Positions 43,072 to 52,955 of a stretch of 64,000 nt of DNA are shown here, in pieces. Below the pieces are notes generated by a model, which was not told where the DNA came from, searched no databases, and saw only the letters and a list, made by a program, of their open reading frames with translations. The position numbers and the translations under genes are program-made. Source of the DNA: Sphingobacteriaceae bacterium GW460-11-11-14-LB5 (GTDB lineage: Bacteria > Bacteroidota > Bacteroidia > Sphingobacteriales > Sphingobacteriaceae); contig CP021237.1 of NCBI GenBank assembly GCA_002151545.1, positions 5,394,001 through 5,458,000 of the forward strand, written 5' to 3'. Within the stretch, counting starts at the first letter, position 1. Each line of letters starts with the position of its first letter.

Positions 43072-43557
43072 ATGATAAAACTAAGCATAAAAGAAAGACG
43101 GGAACAATTCTTGTTTTTTTTAGCCCTATTTGTTTTTACTGTCGGGCTTTTAAGCTTTGGCATTTTTTACAGCGGTACATCCCGGTACGAAATTTCTAAA
43201 GAAGAACTGGAAGTTAAAATTAGTGAAAACGAGGCCTTTGAAAATATGGTAAAAGAAACCATGCCTACGGTTGACACCACCTTTAAACAAATTACACGCT
43301 ATAACCCAAATGTACAGGCGGTATTTTTAAAGAATGATATTCAGCTTTCGTTAGGCTCCATTAAAGCCGCATTTGATCGCAAAGCATCAGATTCACGATA
43401 CAAAATCTTCGTTCAAACCTCGCAATTGTACGACAGGTTATTTTACGATAGACAAGAACAAAATAGAAACATAACGGATATCGAACTGCACAAAAGGCAA
43501 TTAGACGACTGCATTACCAACAGACGTCAGCTGCAGCAAACCATATCTGCAAGATAA
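43072..43557 (+). CDS. T6SS(iii) TssO-like protein, second copy
   Basis: 161 aa, again one N-terminal helix (FLFFLALFVFTVGLLSFGIFY) and a coiled coil ending QLDDCITNRRQLQQTISAR. It lies 9 bp after the first tssO-like gene and resembles it in plan and at the end. It is probably a second TssO paralogue that may form a heteromer with the first. In this gene order a TssQ would be another possibility, but there is no lipobox, which argues against it. Confidence 0.75.
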   Translation: MIKLSIKERREQFLFFLALFVFTVGLLSFGIFYSGTSRYEISKEELEVKISENEAFENMVKETMPTVDTTFKQITRYNPNVQAVFLKNDIQLSLGSIKAAFDRKASDSRYKIFVQTSQLYDRLFYDRQEQNRNITDIELHKRQLDDCITNRRQLQQTISAR

Positions 43558-43587
43558 ACATCCCACAACCTATAAAAAACGCTACCT

Positions 43588-44568
43588 ATGTCTGACACAA
43601 ACACCAAGCAAGTTAACTCAAATTCGCAAGGCTACGTTATTCTCTACATCCTTTTGGCTGTGCTGCTCTTAACAGGCCTGATTTTTTTATTTAAAAGCTC
43701 TTTGTTCGAAAAGAGAGCTATTGATGCACGGATCCTTAAAGATGAAATTTATTTAAACGAGGATTTGGTTTTTACCGACAATACGCCCAAAGCCACTAAA
43801 TGGTTATGGGAGTTCGGTAACGGCGAAAAAGCAACTACAAAAACAGGCTCCTATCATTACACCAAACCCGACACTTATATTGTACGTTTAACGGTAGACG
43901 GCGAACTGCGCCAGGAATTTCCAATAACCGTACGAGATACTGTGAAAGCAGCGGTGATCGATAGCGTACTCACCATAAGCGGGCCAACTGCTGGTCTGGT
44001 TAATGAAGAAATCAGGCTGGAGGGCGATGGTGAAGGAAAAGATTTCGAATGGTCTTTTGGCGAAACCGGAAGGGTTGATGTTAAGGGAAAAACCGCCCTA
44101 TACACTTACCGCGCTCCAGGAAAATATGTCGTTAAACTTCGCTCAGATAAAGCACGTAAGCCTGCTTTTTTAACCATCCTGATTACCGATCCCAATGCGG
44201 AAATAGTGGAAGATCTGGTTGCACCCGGCGATGGTGAACGTAAAACCATTGATGATATCAGGGCCCGCTTACAGGCCATTGCAAATGGTGCCGATTTCAA
44301 CTCCAACTATTATTACCTCATTAACAAATACATGTGCAACAATGAAAAAGTAACGGTAAATGTGGAGATGAACGGAAAGAAAAAGCAGACCGATATTTAT
44401 TCTTATTGCATGGGGCTAACTTTTGGTGGCGAAATAGCCGTTGATGAAGCGCAGTTAACCATTAAGCCCAATTCTACCTGTGCCAGTTTGTTAAACATTA
44501 AACAACATTCGGGAACAGCCCAGCCTGCGGCAACAGCAACTACTGATGCTGCGGCGAAAACAAAATAG
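43588..44568 (+). CDS. tssP: T6SS(iii) protein TssP with PKD-like domains
   Basis: 326 aa. One membrane helix (about 14-33, YVILYILLAVLLLTGLIFLF) is followed by two PKD-type sandwiches in the periplasm: WLWEFGNGEKATTK to YHYTKPDTYIVRL (about 70-105) and FEWSFGETGRVDVK to YTYRAPGKYVVKL (about 148-182). The C-terminal domain has two cysteines near YMCNN and YSYCMG that could form a disulfide, then an Ala/Thr-rich tail. TssP is one of the T6SS(iii)-specific envelope proteins. Confidence 0.85.
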   Translation: MSDTNTKQVNSNSQGYVILYILLAVLLLTGLIFLFKSSLFEKRAIDARILKDEIYLNEDLVFTDNTPKATKWLWEFGNGEKATTKTGSYHYTKPDTYIVRLTVDGELRQEFPITVRDTVKAAVIDSVLTISGPTAGLVNEEIRLEGDGEGKDFEWSFGETGRVDVKGKTALYTYRAPGKYVVKLRSDKARKPAFLTILITDPNAEIVEDLVAPGDGERKTIDDIRARLQAIANGADFNSNYYYLINKYMCNNEKVTVNVEMNGKKKQTDIYSYCMGLTFGGEIAVDEAQLTIKPNSTCASLLNIKQHSGTAQPAATATTDAAAKTK

Positions 44569-44610
44569 ATTTAACATCTGAACCTAATTTTAAAGCTCAT
44601 CTACAATATT

Positions 44611-46986
44611 ATGAAAAAATATTATGCCTTAACCATCCTGTTTTTAGGAATATCCTTTGCGTATGCACAATCGCCCGCATCGTTTGGCAAAAAAGTAAAA
44701 TACATGCCTAAATCGTATGAAAGGCCAGCCGAAACCATAAATGTTAACGATAATACCAGTAGCAGCAGTTTACCCTGGATTGTTTTTTCCGACCGCGAAG
44801 ATAATTATACCACTACTGCTCCAGGTGGAAGCCTGATTATGAAAAAAATAAGTTTTATGGAGCCTTTTTATGTTTCAAAAGAAGAAAACGGTTACCTGAA
44901 ACTAATCAAGTACAAGGCGGGAATGATCAGGGGAAGAAAAATAAACGATAAAAAAAGTGCCATCAGTTATGGTTGGATAGCAAAATCTAAACTGCTTTTA
45001 TGGCAACGGGCATTCTCTAATCAAAAAACAGGTTATGCCGAAAAAGCCATTGGCATTATCAACGGCAAAAATGCACTAACCGAACCAAAATTCTATTTCG
45101 ATACCACCGATTCGATCCTGGTTTACAATACTCCTGAGCTTAAAGACAGGCGCACCAAAGTGCGGTTGCACGAAATTGCTTATATCTACAAAAAATCGGA
45201 AGACGGTAAAAAATACTTAATCGGATCTGACGATCAGCTGGTTGCAGATACCGCCTTAAAAAGTATTTACGGATGGGTTTCTGCCGAAGCAGTACACAGC
45301 TGGGGAGATCGGTTGTATATTACATCTGTTAAGCCTGGTAATTATGATAACGATGATTCTACTTCAACAGCGATTAAAAATGGAATAAACAACGGAACAG
45401 CTTTCGTGGTAGATCCTTTGTTACCAAGAGAAAACCTGATTTTAAGAAGTGTTCCTGTGGTTTCTGATGATGCCGGTGCTTATGCGGTGGGTATAGCTGC
45501 CGATGTTTACAATAAAAAGGACAACAAAATATTAACCATTAACGGTTCAGCATTATCATATCAGGATTATTTAAAGCTCCGCAAAAATAAAAGCAAGGTA
45601 AATGTGGTTTTTGTGGTAGATGGCGGAAGCCCGATGACCAAATATCTTGCGGGAATGACCAATACCATTGCGTCTTTCGAAAGCATAATGGGCGATTTTG
45701 GAAAAGGAACCAAAGTAAATTATGGCGGTGTGGTATATCGTGGCGAAACCGGATGCGCCTTGCAGGGAATTTTTGTTAGTCCGATTCAGGATGATTATCG
45801 CCAGTTGATGACTTTCCTGTCAAACCAGGCTAAAAATACACTGAGGTGTAATGGCGAAATTACGGAAGAACCTGTTTTTGCCGCGCTAAAAGCCGGATTA
45901 AATTTATTTAAAGCCAAAAAGAACGAAACCAATCTAATTATTTTGGTTGGCAGTACAGGCAATGTAGGGGGTACCAATAATTACCTTATTAATGAGCTGA
46001 GCGAGCAGGTGGCACTGGCAGATGCCCGGATTTTAGCACTACAGGTTTACAGCGATTTTAACCCGTCATTTAACGATTTTGTAATTCAATCTCGTAAATT
46101 GGTATCAGAATCAGCCATCCGCGCTGCTGAATACAGAAAAAACACGATGGTTAAAGGCGAGGGTTTAAAAAGCTTCCAGCCATATAATACCAGCCTTCAG
46201 GATTCGATTTCTTACTATTTGGATTATCCTAAAAACAGTTTAATACAAGGTGGAGTGGTTTTTCCCACTAAAGGATCGGTAAACTCGAACCAGAGCATGA
46301 CCATTGCTTTACGCCGTTTTGTTAAAGAAACCAATATGGATATTTATAACCAGATCAGTTCTTTAGACAGTGCATTCCGTTTAACAGGTATCACACGCAA
46401 AAACCTATCAGCTGATGTAGAAGGTTTATTACCTGCGCCGGTTGGAATAGAAGTAGCCGATCGCATGCCACATAACGCCTTTAAATATTACAATACGGCG
46501 AACCTGTCGGCCGATGTGGTAAAAAACAATCGTTCTACCTTACAGTATGCCATTGTATTAAATAATATGGAATACAAGCAGATTGTAGATGTTTTTTCTA
46601 TTATGTTAGGGCAAAACCTGCAGGCCGATCAGTCTTCTTTCAGAAGCAAGCTGGTTAAAAATTACGTTAAAATGCCTAAGCAACTACTGGGCATGAAAAT
46701 ATCATCAGGCGATATTAAAGCGATGACTTTGGCCAACTATATTAAATTGGTAACAGGTTTGCCTTTAAATAACGAATTCTTATCAAAATATGCGGTAAGC
46801 GATTTGAAGAACACGTCTAAAATGCCGCTCGATCAGTTCGAAAGTTATATCAAATTGTTAAGCCAATCAGTGCAACAAATTAAAAGGGCTACGCAGATTG
46901 AGCAACAATTTGTATCAAACGGAAAAATATATTACTACATCACCGAAAATAATTTTAACCCGGCAGTTTTGCCTACAACCAACTAA
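44611..46986 (+). CDS. tssR: T6SS(iii) protein TssR
   Basis: 791 aa, secreted to the periplasm (signal peptide ending SFAYAQ). The first half is SH3/beta-like (about 50-220). A von Willebrand A-like domain begins near residue 330 (VNVVFVVDGGSPMTKYLAGM); its DxSxS metal site is altered to DGGSP. The C-terminal part is helical. TssR is a subtype iii marker thought to take part in the trans-envelope complex. It lies 5 bp before clpV. Confidence 0.85.
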   Translation: MKKYYALTILFLGISFAYAQSPASFGKKVKYMPKSYERPAETINVNDNTSSSSLPWIVFSDREDNYTTTAPGGSLIMKKISFMEPFYVSKEENGYLKLIKYKAGMIRGRKINDKKSAISYGWIAKSKLLLWQRAFSNQKTGYAEKAIGIINGKNALTEPKFYFDTTDSILVYNTPELKDRRTKVRLHEIAYIYKKSEDGKKYLIGSDDQLVADTALKSIYGWVSAEAVHSWGDRLYITSVKPGNYDNDDSTSTAIKNGINNGTAFVVDPLLPRENLILRSVPVVSDDAGAYAVGIAADVYNKKDNKILTINGSALSYQDYLKLRKNKSKVNVVFVVDGGSPMTKYLAGMTNTIASFESIMGDFGKGTKVNYGGVVYRGETGCALQGIFVSPIQDDYRQLMTFLSNQAKNTLRCNGEITEEPVFAALKAGLNLFKAKKNETNLIILVGSTGNVGGTNNYLINELSEQVALADARILALQVYSDFNPSFNDFVIQSRKLVSESAIRAAEYRKNTMVKGEGLKSFQPYNTSLQDSISYYLDYPKNSLIQGGVVFPTKGSVNSNQSMTIALRRFVKETNMDIYNQISSLDSAFRLTGITRKNLSADVEGLLPAPVGIEVADRMPHNAFKYYNTANLSADVVKNNRSTLQYAIVLNNMEYKQIVDVFSIMLGQNLQADQSSFRSKLVKNYVKMPKQLLGMKISSGDIKAMTLANYIKLVTGLPLNNEFLSKYAVSDLKNTSKMPLDQFESYIKLLSQSVQQIKRATQIEQQFVSNGKIYYYITENNFNPAVLPTTN

Positions 46987-46991
46987 GGGAT

Positions 46992-49508
46992 ATGGCAATT
47001 ACAAATTTAAGCGAATCGGTAAAAACAGCCCTGCACATTGCACAGTCTTTAGCAAAAGAATACAGGAACGAAACATTTTCTGCGGCTCATTTGCTCAAAG
47101 GCTTAATGCATAAAGATGTGGGTTTACGGTCGTTTATCACTTCCATTGGGAAGGATGAAGAATACATTAGTGAGTGGGCTGAAGTCCGGATTGATGAACA
47201 GACCAAATCGGCAAGTTTTAGCGATACCGTTAGTGGTGCACCAGAAATTGCCGTTGTTTTTGAAGAGGCTGATAATGTACGCATTAAACTGGGCTTGGAT
47301 TTGATTACACCCGTGTGTGTGTTAACTGCATTGGCTAAACCTGGAATCGGTTTTCAACCCGATCAGTTAAAATCTTTTCCGATAAAGGAACGGGAGATTT
47401 TGGACCTCTATGTAAAGGATGAAGAAATTTCAAGGGTAGTTTCGCCGGATAAAACAACCGCTGGTGCCGAAAGTAAAAGTACAGGCAATGCACTGCATAA
47501 ATATTGTATAGACCGGTTACAGCTGGTTCGTGATGGTAAAACTGATCCGATTATCGGCCGCGATAAAGAAACGAGGATGATGATGGAAATCCTTTGTCGC
47601 CGCACTAAACCAAACGTAATTCTTACTGGCGATGCCGGTGTAGGTAAAACCGCATTGGTTGATGGTTTTGCCATCGATATTGTCAATCAGAATGTGCCCG
47701 AAAACCTTAAACCGGTTCAGCTTTTTGAGTTGGATTTAGGTTCGTTAATCGCAGGCGCATCGTACAAAGGAGAAATAGAAGACCGGTTAAAAAACATCAT
47801 CAAAGAAATAAAACAGTTTGAAAAAGCGGTGCTCTTTATTGATGAAATCCACACGCTATTGGATAGCAAAGGCCCGTTGGGTGCCGGAATTGGCAATTTA
47901 CTAAAGCCAGAACTCGCCCGTGGCGAAATCACGGTAATTGGTGCAACCACTATTGACGAATATCGCAAAATTATTGAGCCAGAACAGGCTTTTAGCAGGC
48001 GCTTCGAAGTGCTTCAGGTAAATGAGCCAAATGAGGAAAGCACCATAAAAATGCTGCAGAAACTGGCGGTGAAGTATGAAGAGCACCATATTTTAACCAT
48101 CGAACCCGATGCTTTGGGCGAATGTGTTCGTTTAGCCAAACGTTACATGAAAGACAGGAGGTTACCCGATTCTGCTTTTGATTTGCTGGATAGAACCATG
48201 GCTGCAATGAAAATGATGAACGATACCTCCGACGCCGTAATAAATAGCTTGGAAACCGATCTGGAAGCATTAAATACCAATAAAGATCAATCAGAGGCAG
48301 AGCGCTTTGCCGATTATAAATGGCTTTTCTCTTTGCTCCAGAATAAATTAAGTCCCGTTTTATTAGGGCGGCTAACCGACGAAACACAAACAGATGCCTT
48401 CGAAACAGCCGATGAATATCAGGGTTACATTAACAGTAGCCTGCAGGAACTAAAAAAATACGCTGCCGAAAAAAGCAACCGGATTACCAAACAGGATATT
48501 GCTTCGATTGTGGCTTATAAAACAGGTATCCCAATGGGAAAACTGCAGGCAGGTGAAAAAGAAAAATTGCTGAATATGGAGCAATACCTGAAAAAACGTG
48601 TGGTAGGGCAAGACCAGGCACTTAAAGCGGTTTCTGATGCGATATTGGAATCGCGCAGCGGACTGAACAAAAAAGGACAGCCCATAGGATCTTTCTTTTT
48701 ATTGGGACCTACCGGAACAGGTAAAACCGAACTGGCTAAATCAATAGCCGAATTTTTGTTCAACGACGAAAAGGCAATGATCAGGTTCGACATGTCTGAA
48801 TTTAAAGAAGAACACAGTGCCGCATTGCTATATGGAGCGCCTCCGGGTTATGTTGGCTATGAAGAAGGTGGCTTATTGGTGAACAAAATCAGGCAGCAGC
48901 CCTATTCGGTATTGCTATTTGATGAGATTGAAAAAGCACACCCTTCAGTATTCGATACCTTTTTGCAGATTTTGGATGAAGGCCATATGCACGACCGCTT
49001 GGGGAAAGAAGGCGATTTTAGTAATTCCCTTATTCTTTTTACCTCAAATATTGGTAGTGAATGGATAGCAGAACAAATTAGCAAGGGTATTATTCCGGCA
49101 TCAAATCAGTTGATGGAGGTAATGGCAGGGCATTTCCGTCCGGAGTTTTTAGCACGGATTTCAGAAATTGTTCCCTTTGCACCGATTAACGAAAGCAATG
49201 TGGTGCGCATTTTCGAAATACAGCTGAGCAGTTTGGTGCAATCGTTGAATAAAATGGGTATCGAATTTGAAATAGCAGATGATGCTAAAAAAATGATTGC
49301 TTTAGATGGTTTTACCCCTAAGTATGGAGCAAGGCAGCTATCGGCCGTAATCAGAAATCTTTTACGCAGGCCAATCTCGAAATACATTATTTCAGGCGAA
49401 CTCAAAAAAGGATCGAAGATACAGGTGAGCAAACATCCTAAAGAAGATACATTGCAATGGAATATTATTCAGCCAGAAGCAGTAACATTGGAACAAAAAT
49501 TGAGCTAA
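46992..49508 (+). CDS. clpV: T6SS sheath-recycling ATPase ClpV (TssH)
   Basis: 838 aa, AAA+ ATPase of the ClpB/ClpV class. The Clp N domain is about 1-140, the first AAA domain has GDAGVGKTA (about 213) and FIDEIHTL, and the second has GPTGTGKTE (about 572), LFDEIEKAHPSVF and an arginine-finger region. It strips and recycles the contracted TssB/TssC sheath. The position between tssR and tssB, and the short middle domain, separate it from housekeeping ClpB. Confidence 0.95.
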   Translation: MAITNLSESVKTALHIAQSLAKEYRNETFSAAHLLKGLMHKDVGLRSFITSIGKDEEYISEWAEVRIDEQTKSASFSDTVSGAPEIAVVFEEADNVRIKLGLDLITPVCVLTALAKPGIGFQPDQLKSFPIKEREILDLYVKDEEISRVVSPDKTTAGAESKSTGNALHKYCIDRLQLVRDGKTDPIIGRDKETRMMMEILCRRTKPNVILTGDAGVGKTALVDGFAIDIVNQNVPENLKPVQLFELDLGSLIAGASYKGEIEDRLKNIIKEIKQFEKAVLFIDEIHTLLDSKGPLGAGIGNLLKPELARGEITVIGATTIDEYRKIIEPEQAFSRRFEVLQVNEPNEESTIKMLQKLAVKYEEHHILTIEPDALGECVRLAKRYMKDRRLPDSAFDLLDRTMAAMKMMNDTSDAVINSLETDLEALNTNKDQSEAERFADYKWLFSLLQNKLSPVLLGRLTDETQTDAFETADEYQGYINSSLQELKKYAAEKSNRITKQDIASIVAYKTGIPMGKLQAGEKEKLLNMEQYLKKRVVGQDQALKAVSDAILESRSGLNKKGQPIGSFFLLGPTGTGKTELAKSIAEFLFNDEKAMIRFDMSEFKEEHSAALLYGAPPGYVGYEEGGLLVNKIRQQPYSVLLFDEIEKAHPSVFDTFLQILDEGHMHDRLGKEGDFSNSLILFTSNIGSEWIAEQISKGIIPASNQLMEVMAGHFRPEFLARISEIVPFAPINESNVVRIFEIQLSSLVQSLNKMGIEFEIADDAKKMIALDGFTPKYGARQLSAVIRNLLRRPISKYIISGELKKGSKIQVSKHPKEDTLQWNIIQPEAVTLEQKLS

Positions 49509-49564
49509 AACGTTAACTATTATATTATTAGAATAAATTAATCGTAAATCTAAATCTACATACT

Positions 49565-50011
49565 ATGTTTAATTATGAAATTGGTGGTAATGAGCGGAAA
49601 ATTGATACCTCAGAAGCTTTCGCAGAAATTGCCCACAACAAAACGCTTTTTGTACAAAAACTTACCGATAACGATCCCATTAAGCCCGAAAAGGTAGAAG
49701 GATTAAAAACCGTAAAAGAGGTATTTGAACATTATAAACCAAATGTTAAAGTAGCTTTCGAAAAGCAAGATGGATCTACCGTGGGTGAAACCCTGAACTT
49801 TAACGATCTGGGCGATTTCGGCGTGAAAAATATTATCAATCAAAGTAACTACCTCACCAATGTCAATATCGAGAGAGAAATGTCTTTGAATGTAATTAAA
49901 CAGTTAAAATCGAACAAAACCTTAAAAGCTACGCTTGATGATGAAGAAACTAAAGCGGCATTCATAAGTGCTTTGAAGAACTTTGTTGATGAATTGGAGC
50001 AAAATAAATAA
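49565..50011 (+). CDS. tssB: T6SS sheath protein TssB
   Basis: 148 aa, the small sheath subunit. KVAFEKQDGSTVGETLNFND followed by LGDFGVKNIINQSNYL is the typical region that in all TssB proteins reads 'V.f..l.DF.P..v..Q...L'. The C-terminal helix EETKAAFISALKNFVDEL follows. It pairs with TssC, 18 bp downstream, to build the contractile tube around Hcp. Confidence 0.92.
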   Translation: MFNYEIGGNERKIDTSEAFAEIAHNKTLFVQKLTDNDPIKPEKVEGLKTVKEVFEHYKPNVKVAFEKQDGSTVGETLNFNDLGDFGVKNIINQSNYLTNVNIEREMSLNVIKQLKSNKTLKATLDDEETKAAFISALKNFVDELEQNK

Positions 50012-50029
50012 TCTAAACGCTGAGAAAAC

Positions 50030-51418
50030 ATGTCAAATCCTCAAGAATTAAAAACAGACCAAAATACAGCTCAGGCAGGGTTTAAACCTGCAGAAGGCAA
50101 AACCATAGAAAAAACATCGCTTAAAGATAACTTAGAAAAACTGGCCAGGGTTGGTGGTTTCGATCTGTTAGAAGCAACTGTTGATGGACTTCAGAATTTA
50201 AATCCGGAAAGAAAAGCAAGAAAACAGATTTTCTTAACGGGTGATGAAAAGAAGAAGGAACGTGAAGAGTTGAAAAAGAAAATCCAGCTTTGGATAGATG
50301 TGCTTGAGTCTTCCACCTCGGTAGCCAATATGGTTGAAAAAAGCACCGAAAAACTCAATGCTGCAGAAGAAAACTTAAATAAAAACATTGGTACAGCGCT
50401 CGAAAGTACAAGAGAACTGGAACAGGCATACCGATCGGTTCACTTATTCTATAAAAACACCGAGTCTGATAAACTGAAAAATGTGGTGCTGTTAAATGCA
50501 TCGATGGATCAGGTAAAAGATCTCGATAATCCACGTTTTATCGAATACGTAGATGATGAATTAAAACAAAACTACGATCGTTTAGATCTCCGTAAAAATT
50601 ATTCGTTAATGGTTGTTCCCGGTTATATGGGTTCTAACAAAGTGTTAGAAAGATGGGCTAAAATAGCACATAACAATAAAGCGATGCTGGTAACAGATTT
50701 TGCCGATTTAGACCAGCCTGATGATGTACTCGATTTATTTACTGCAGCTAATTTTACAGGTGGCGATGCATTTAGATCGAACGTAATTATGACCTGTAAC
50801 TGGCTGGTAGGTCGTGGTAAGGTAGCAGAAGTAGGTGAGGAAGATGATCTTACCGTTCCGGGATCGGCCGCTCTTGCAGGTAAAATGTATTACACGTTAA
50901 TGTCGCAGGTTACCGCAGGTAAAAAACATGGTGCAATAAACGAAGTTGACGGTGTAAAATTCGATTTAAAGAAAAGTGAAATCTCTCATTTAGAGCGCGT
51001 AGGTTTAGTGCCAATGGTTAACGAATACGGTAAAGTAATGGCTTTTTCGGCTAAAACCTTGTTCAATGGCGACAATATTGGTTTACAGACTTATTCAGTT
51101 GTTCGGGTATTCGATTATATCACCAAAGTTTTGTTCGATTTCCTGAACAGAAGGGCCTTCGAAAACTGGACTTCTAAAACAGAACAGGATTTGCGCAGCC
51201 AGATTGTTAAATTTTTGGATGGAATCCAGGGTGCAGATCGTTTAATCGAAAGGTTTAAAATCATGCGTTTTGAGAGAGACGAACTTCAAAAAGACAGAAT
51301 CCACCTGGATATTCACATCACGCCGTATTTTCCGGCTAAAAGTTTTGTCGTAAAACTCGACGGCCATAAGGGTGAAGATGAGAATACCACCTGGAATACA
51401 GAGTACAATCAGCAGTAG
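50030..51418 (+). CDS. tssC: T6SS sheath protein TssC
   Basis: 462 aa, the large sheath subunit. AYRSVHLFYKNTESDKLKNV is the Bacteroidota equivalent of the 'W.GL..L' region of TssC; SLMVVPGYMGSNKVLERWAK, AANFTGGDAFRSNVIMTCNW and ARKAL-like C-terminal RRAFENWTSKTEQDLRSQI follow. It is followed by a strong terminator, which ends the core operon that began at tssO. Confidence 0.92.
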   Translation: MSNPQELKTDQNTAQAGFKPAEGKTIEKTSLKDNLEKLARVGGFDLLEATVDGLQNLNPERKARKQIFLTGDEKKKEREELKKKIQLWIDVLESSTSVANMVEKSTEKLNAAEENLNKNIGTALESTRELEQAYRSVHLFYKNTESDKLKNVVLLNASMDQVKDLDNPRFIEYVDDELKQNYDRLDLRKNYSLMVVPGYMGSNKVLERWAKIAHNNKAMLVTDFADLDQPDDVLDLFTAANFTGGDAFRSNVIMTCNWLVGRGKVAEVGEEDDLTVPGSAALAGKMYYTLMSQVTAGKKHGAINEVDGVKFDLKKSEISHLERVGLVPMVNEYGKVMAFSAKTLFNGDNIGLQTYSVVRVFDYITKVLFDFLNRRAFENWTSKTEQDLRSQIVKFLDGIQGADRLIERFKIMRFERDELQKDRIHLDIHITPYFPAKSFVVKLDGHKGEDENTTWNTEYNQQ

Positions 51419-51436
51419 TTTTTTGAGCGCTGAAAT

Positions 51437-51465
51437 AAAAACCCAACCTTAGCGTTGGGTTTTTT
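51437..51465 (+). terminator. Terminator of the T6SS core operon
   Basis: AAAAACCCAAC pairs with GTTGGGTTTTT around a 7-base loop and ends in seven T. It lies 19 bp after the tssC stop. Confidence 0.9.
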
Positions 51466-51541
51466 TATGGGTTATGCATAACACTTAACAAATTCTTTAT
51501 AATTTTGTAATGCATCGGCCAGATCAGATTAATCAAAAAAA

Positions 51542-52114
51542 ATGAAGCAAGTACTTATCCTGAATGGGGATATTGAAAAAAACGCATCTACAAATTTCCT
51601 GATTAACGCGTATAAGCAAGGTGCTGAAAGTGCTGGCGCAACGGTAAGAGAATTGGCCATCATCGACCTGATATTTAACTCGAACAAGCAGTTTAATAAC
51701 AGGCAAATTGCCGAGTTAGAGCCCGATCTGCAAAAAGCTTTAACCGCAATTAGGCAAAGCAACCATGTGGTACTTTTTTGCCCGGTGTATGTAGATCATA
51801 TTCCGGCAAAGATTAAAGGTTTTTTCGATCGCTTATTTTTGCCCGACCAGATTTTTACTACCCAGCAACAAAACGTAAACAATAACTTTAGTGGCCGTTC
51901 GGCGCGGATTGTGTCTATTTTAGATGAAGCAACCTTTAAAGAATGGAAGGCAAATAAAAAAACAACTTATCTCTCGATTAAAAAAGTAGTTTTCGAAAAA
52001 TGCAGAATGAGCCCCGTGCTCACCAATACCATTGGCGAATTACATTCTCTGGAAAATCATTACAGCCAAAAATGGGTAGCTAAAATGGAAAAATTTGGAG
52101 CGCAGCTCATTTAG
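51542..52114 (+). CDS. Flavodoxin-fold NAD(P)H-dependent oxidoreductase
   Basis: 190 aa, soluble. QVLILNGDIEKNASTNFLIN is the FMN phosphate-binding loop region, and VVLFCPVYVDHIPAKIKGFFDRLF is the hallmark segment of flavodoxin_2/NADPH-dependent FMN reductases (P-x-Y...P..K.F.DR). These enzymes reduce quinones or FMN with NAD(P)H. It lies between tssC and hcp on the same strand but after a terminator, so it is a separate unit and not an obvious part of the secretion machine. Confidence 0.85.
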   Translation: MKQVLILNGDIEKNASTNFLINAYKQGAESAGATVRELAIIDLIFNSNKQFNNRQIAELEPDLQKALTAIRQSNHVVLFCPVYVDHIPAKIKGFFDRLFLPDQIFTTQQQNVNNNFSGRSARIVSILDEATFKEWKANKKTTYLSIKKVVFEKCRMSPVLTNTIGELHSLENHYSQKWVAKMEKFGAQLI

Positions 52115-52428
52115 TCATTCAAACTAAGGTAAATTTTTGTCCTAAAACACTACAACTTGGGTGAAATAACTACAGTTATGTAAGTTATTCATGGGGATGT
52201 TGTATGTGTAACACTAAAATTATCTTAAAACTTATCCACACTTTTTCCACAATAATATTTGTTTAACTAAGCGTTTAGTATGATTTATTGATTTTGCCCT
52301 GGTTTTAAAAATAAGATTATTCGCTATAGATGAGCGATATAGGGAGTTGTTGGCCTGATCTTTGGTTAAGACATTCGTGTAGCGGAGGCTACAATAAATC
52401 AAATTTTTAACCTTTAAATTTTAAAACT
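52115..52428. promoter_or_regulatory. Upstream region of hcp
   Basis: A 314-bp gap that must hold the promoter of the strongly expressed hcp gene, although no exact TAnnTTTG box is seen. It contains a small stem GTAGC-GGAG-GCTAC (52378-52391) about 40 bp before the start codon, and two DnaA-box-like words, TTATCCACA (52233-52241) and TTTTCCACA (52244-52252). No gene. Confidence 0.4.
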
Positions 52429-52824
52429 ATGGCTTTCAAAGCTAGATTAAATTTTTCGGGCAAGGAGTACGATGTGCTTCATTGTGCCTATGCGTTAAAC
52501 CGCGATGTAGATGCAAAGGGAAGACCTTCTTCCGGAGTTTACGGCGGTACCATCGACATTGAGATCGAATCAACCGAAGACACCTCAATTATCGAGGCGA
52601 TGGTAAACAACCAATACAAACCCATTACAGGAACACTTCTGATCAAGAAAACAGAGGAAGATGCCAAAATGAAAGAAGTTAACTTCGAGGATGGCTACAT
52701 TGTTAAGTATTCCGAAGGAATCAACATTGTAGGCGATCACCCGATGACGCTTAAGTTCCAGATTTCTGCAAGAAAGCTTAAATTAGGAAACGCCGAGCAC
52801 CTTAACGACTGGCCAAAAGCCTAG
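52429..52824 (+). CDS. tssD: T6SS tube protein Hcp (TssD), copy 1
   Basis: 131 aa. The opening MAFKARLNFSGKEYDVL, then NRDVDAKGRPSSGVYGGTID and the end SARKLKLGNAEHLNDWPKA are characteristic of the Bacteroidota TssD group, beta-barrel proteins that stack as hexamer rings into the inner tube and carry effectors. By eye it is about 76% identical to copy 2, with the differences mainly in the N-terminal strand and at 96-110. Confidence 0.93.
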   Translation: MAFKARLNFSGKEYDVLHCAYALNRDVDAKGRPSSGVYGGTIDIEIESTEDTSIIEAMVNNQYKPITGTLLIKKTEEDAKMKEVNFEDGYIVKYSEGINIVGDHPMTLKFQISARKLKLGNAEHLNDWPKA

Positions 52825-52955
52825 AGAAAGGTTGAAGGAAAAAAGGTAGAGGGTGTAAGGTTTAGGGCATGAGGTAAATAAATGCCAAACGCCATGCGCT
52901 CCACGTCAACCGTCAACCGCAATTCATTCATTTCAAAACATTTAAACTTACTACA

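Noticed and set aside
46992..49508. Housekeeping ClpB instead of ClpV
   Set aside because: The gene lies between tssR and tssB, is shorter than ClpB, and has a reduced middle domain, so the T6SS assignment is better.
52233..52252. Two DnaA-box-like words (TTATCCACA and TTTTCCACA) 11 bp apart in an AT-rich gap
   Set aside because: There are only two, no dnaA, dnaN or other origin-linked gene is near, and the place is inside a T6SS locus. Chance is more likely than an origin of replication.
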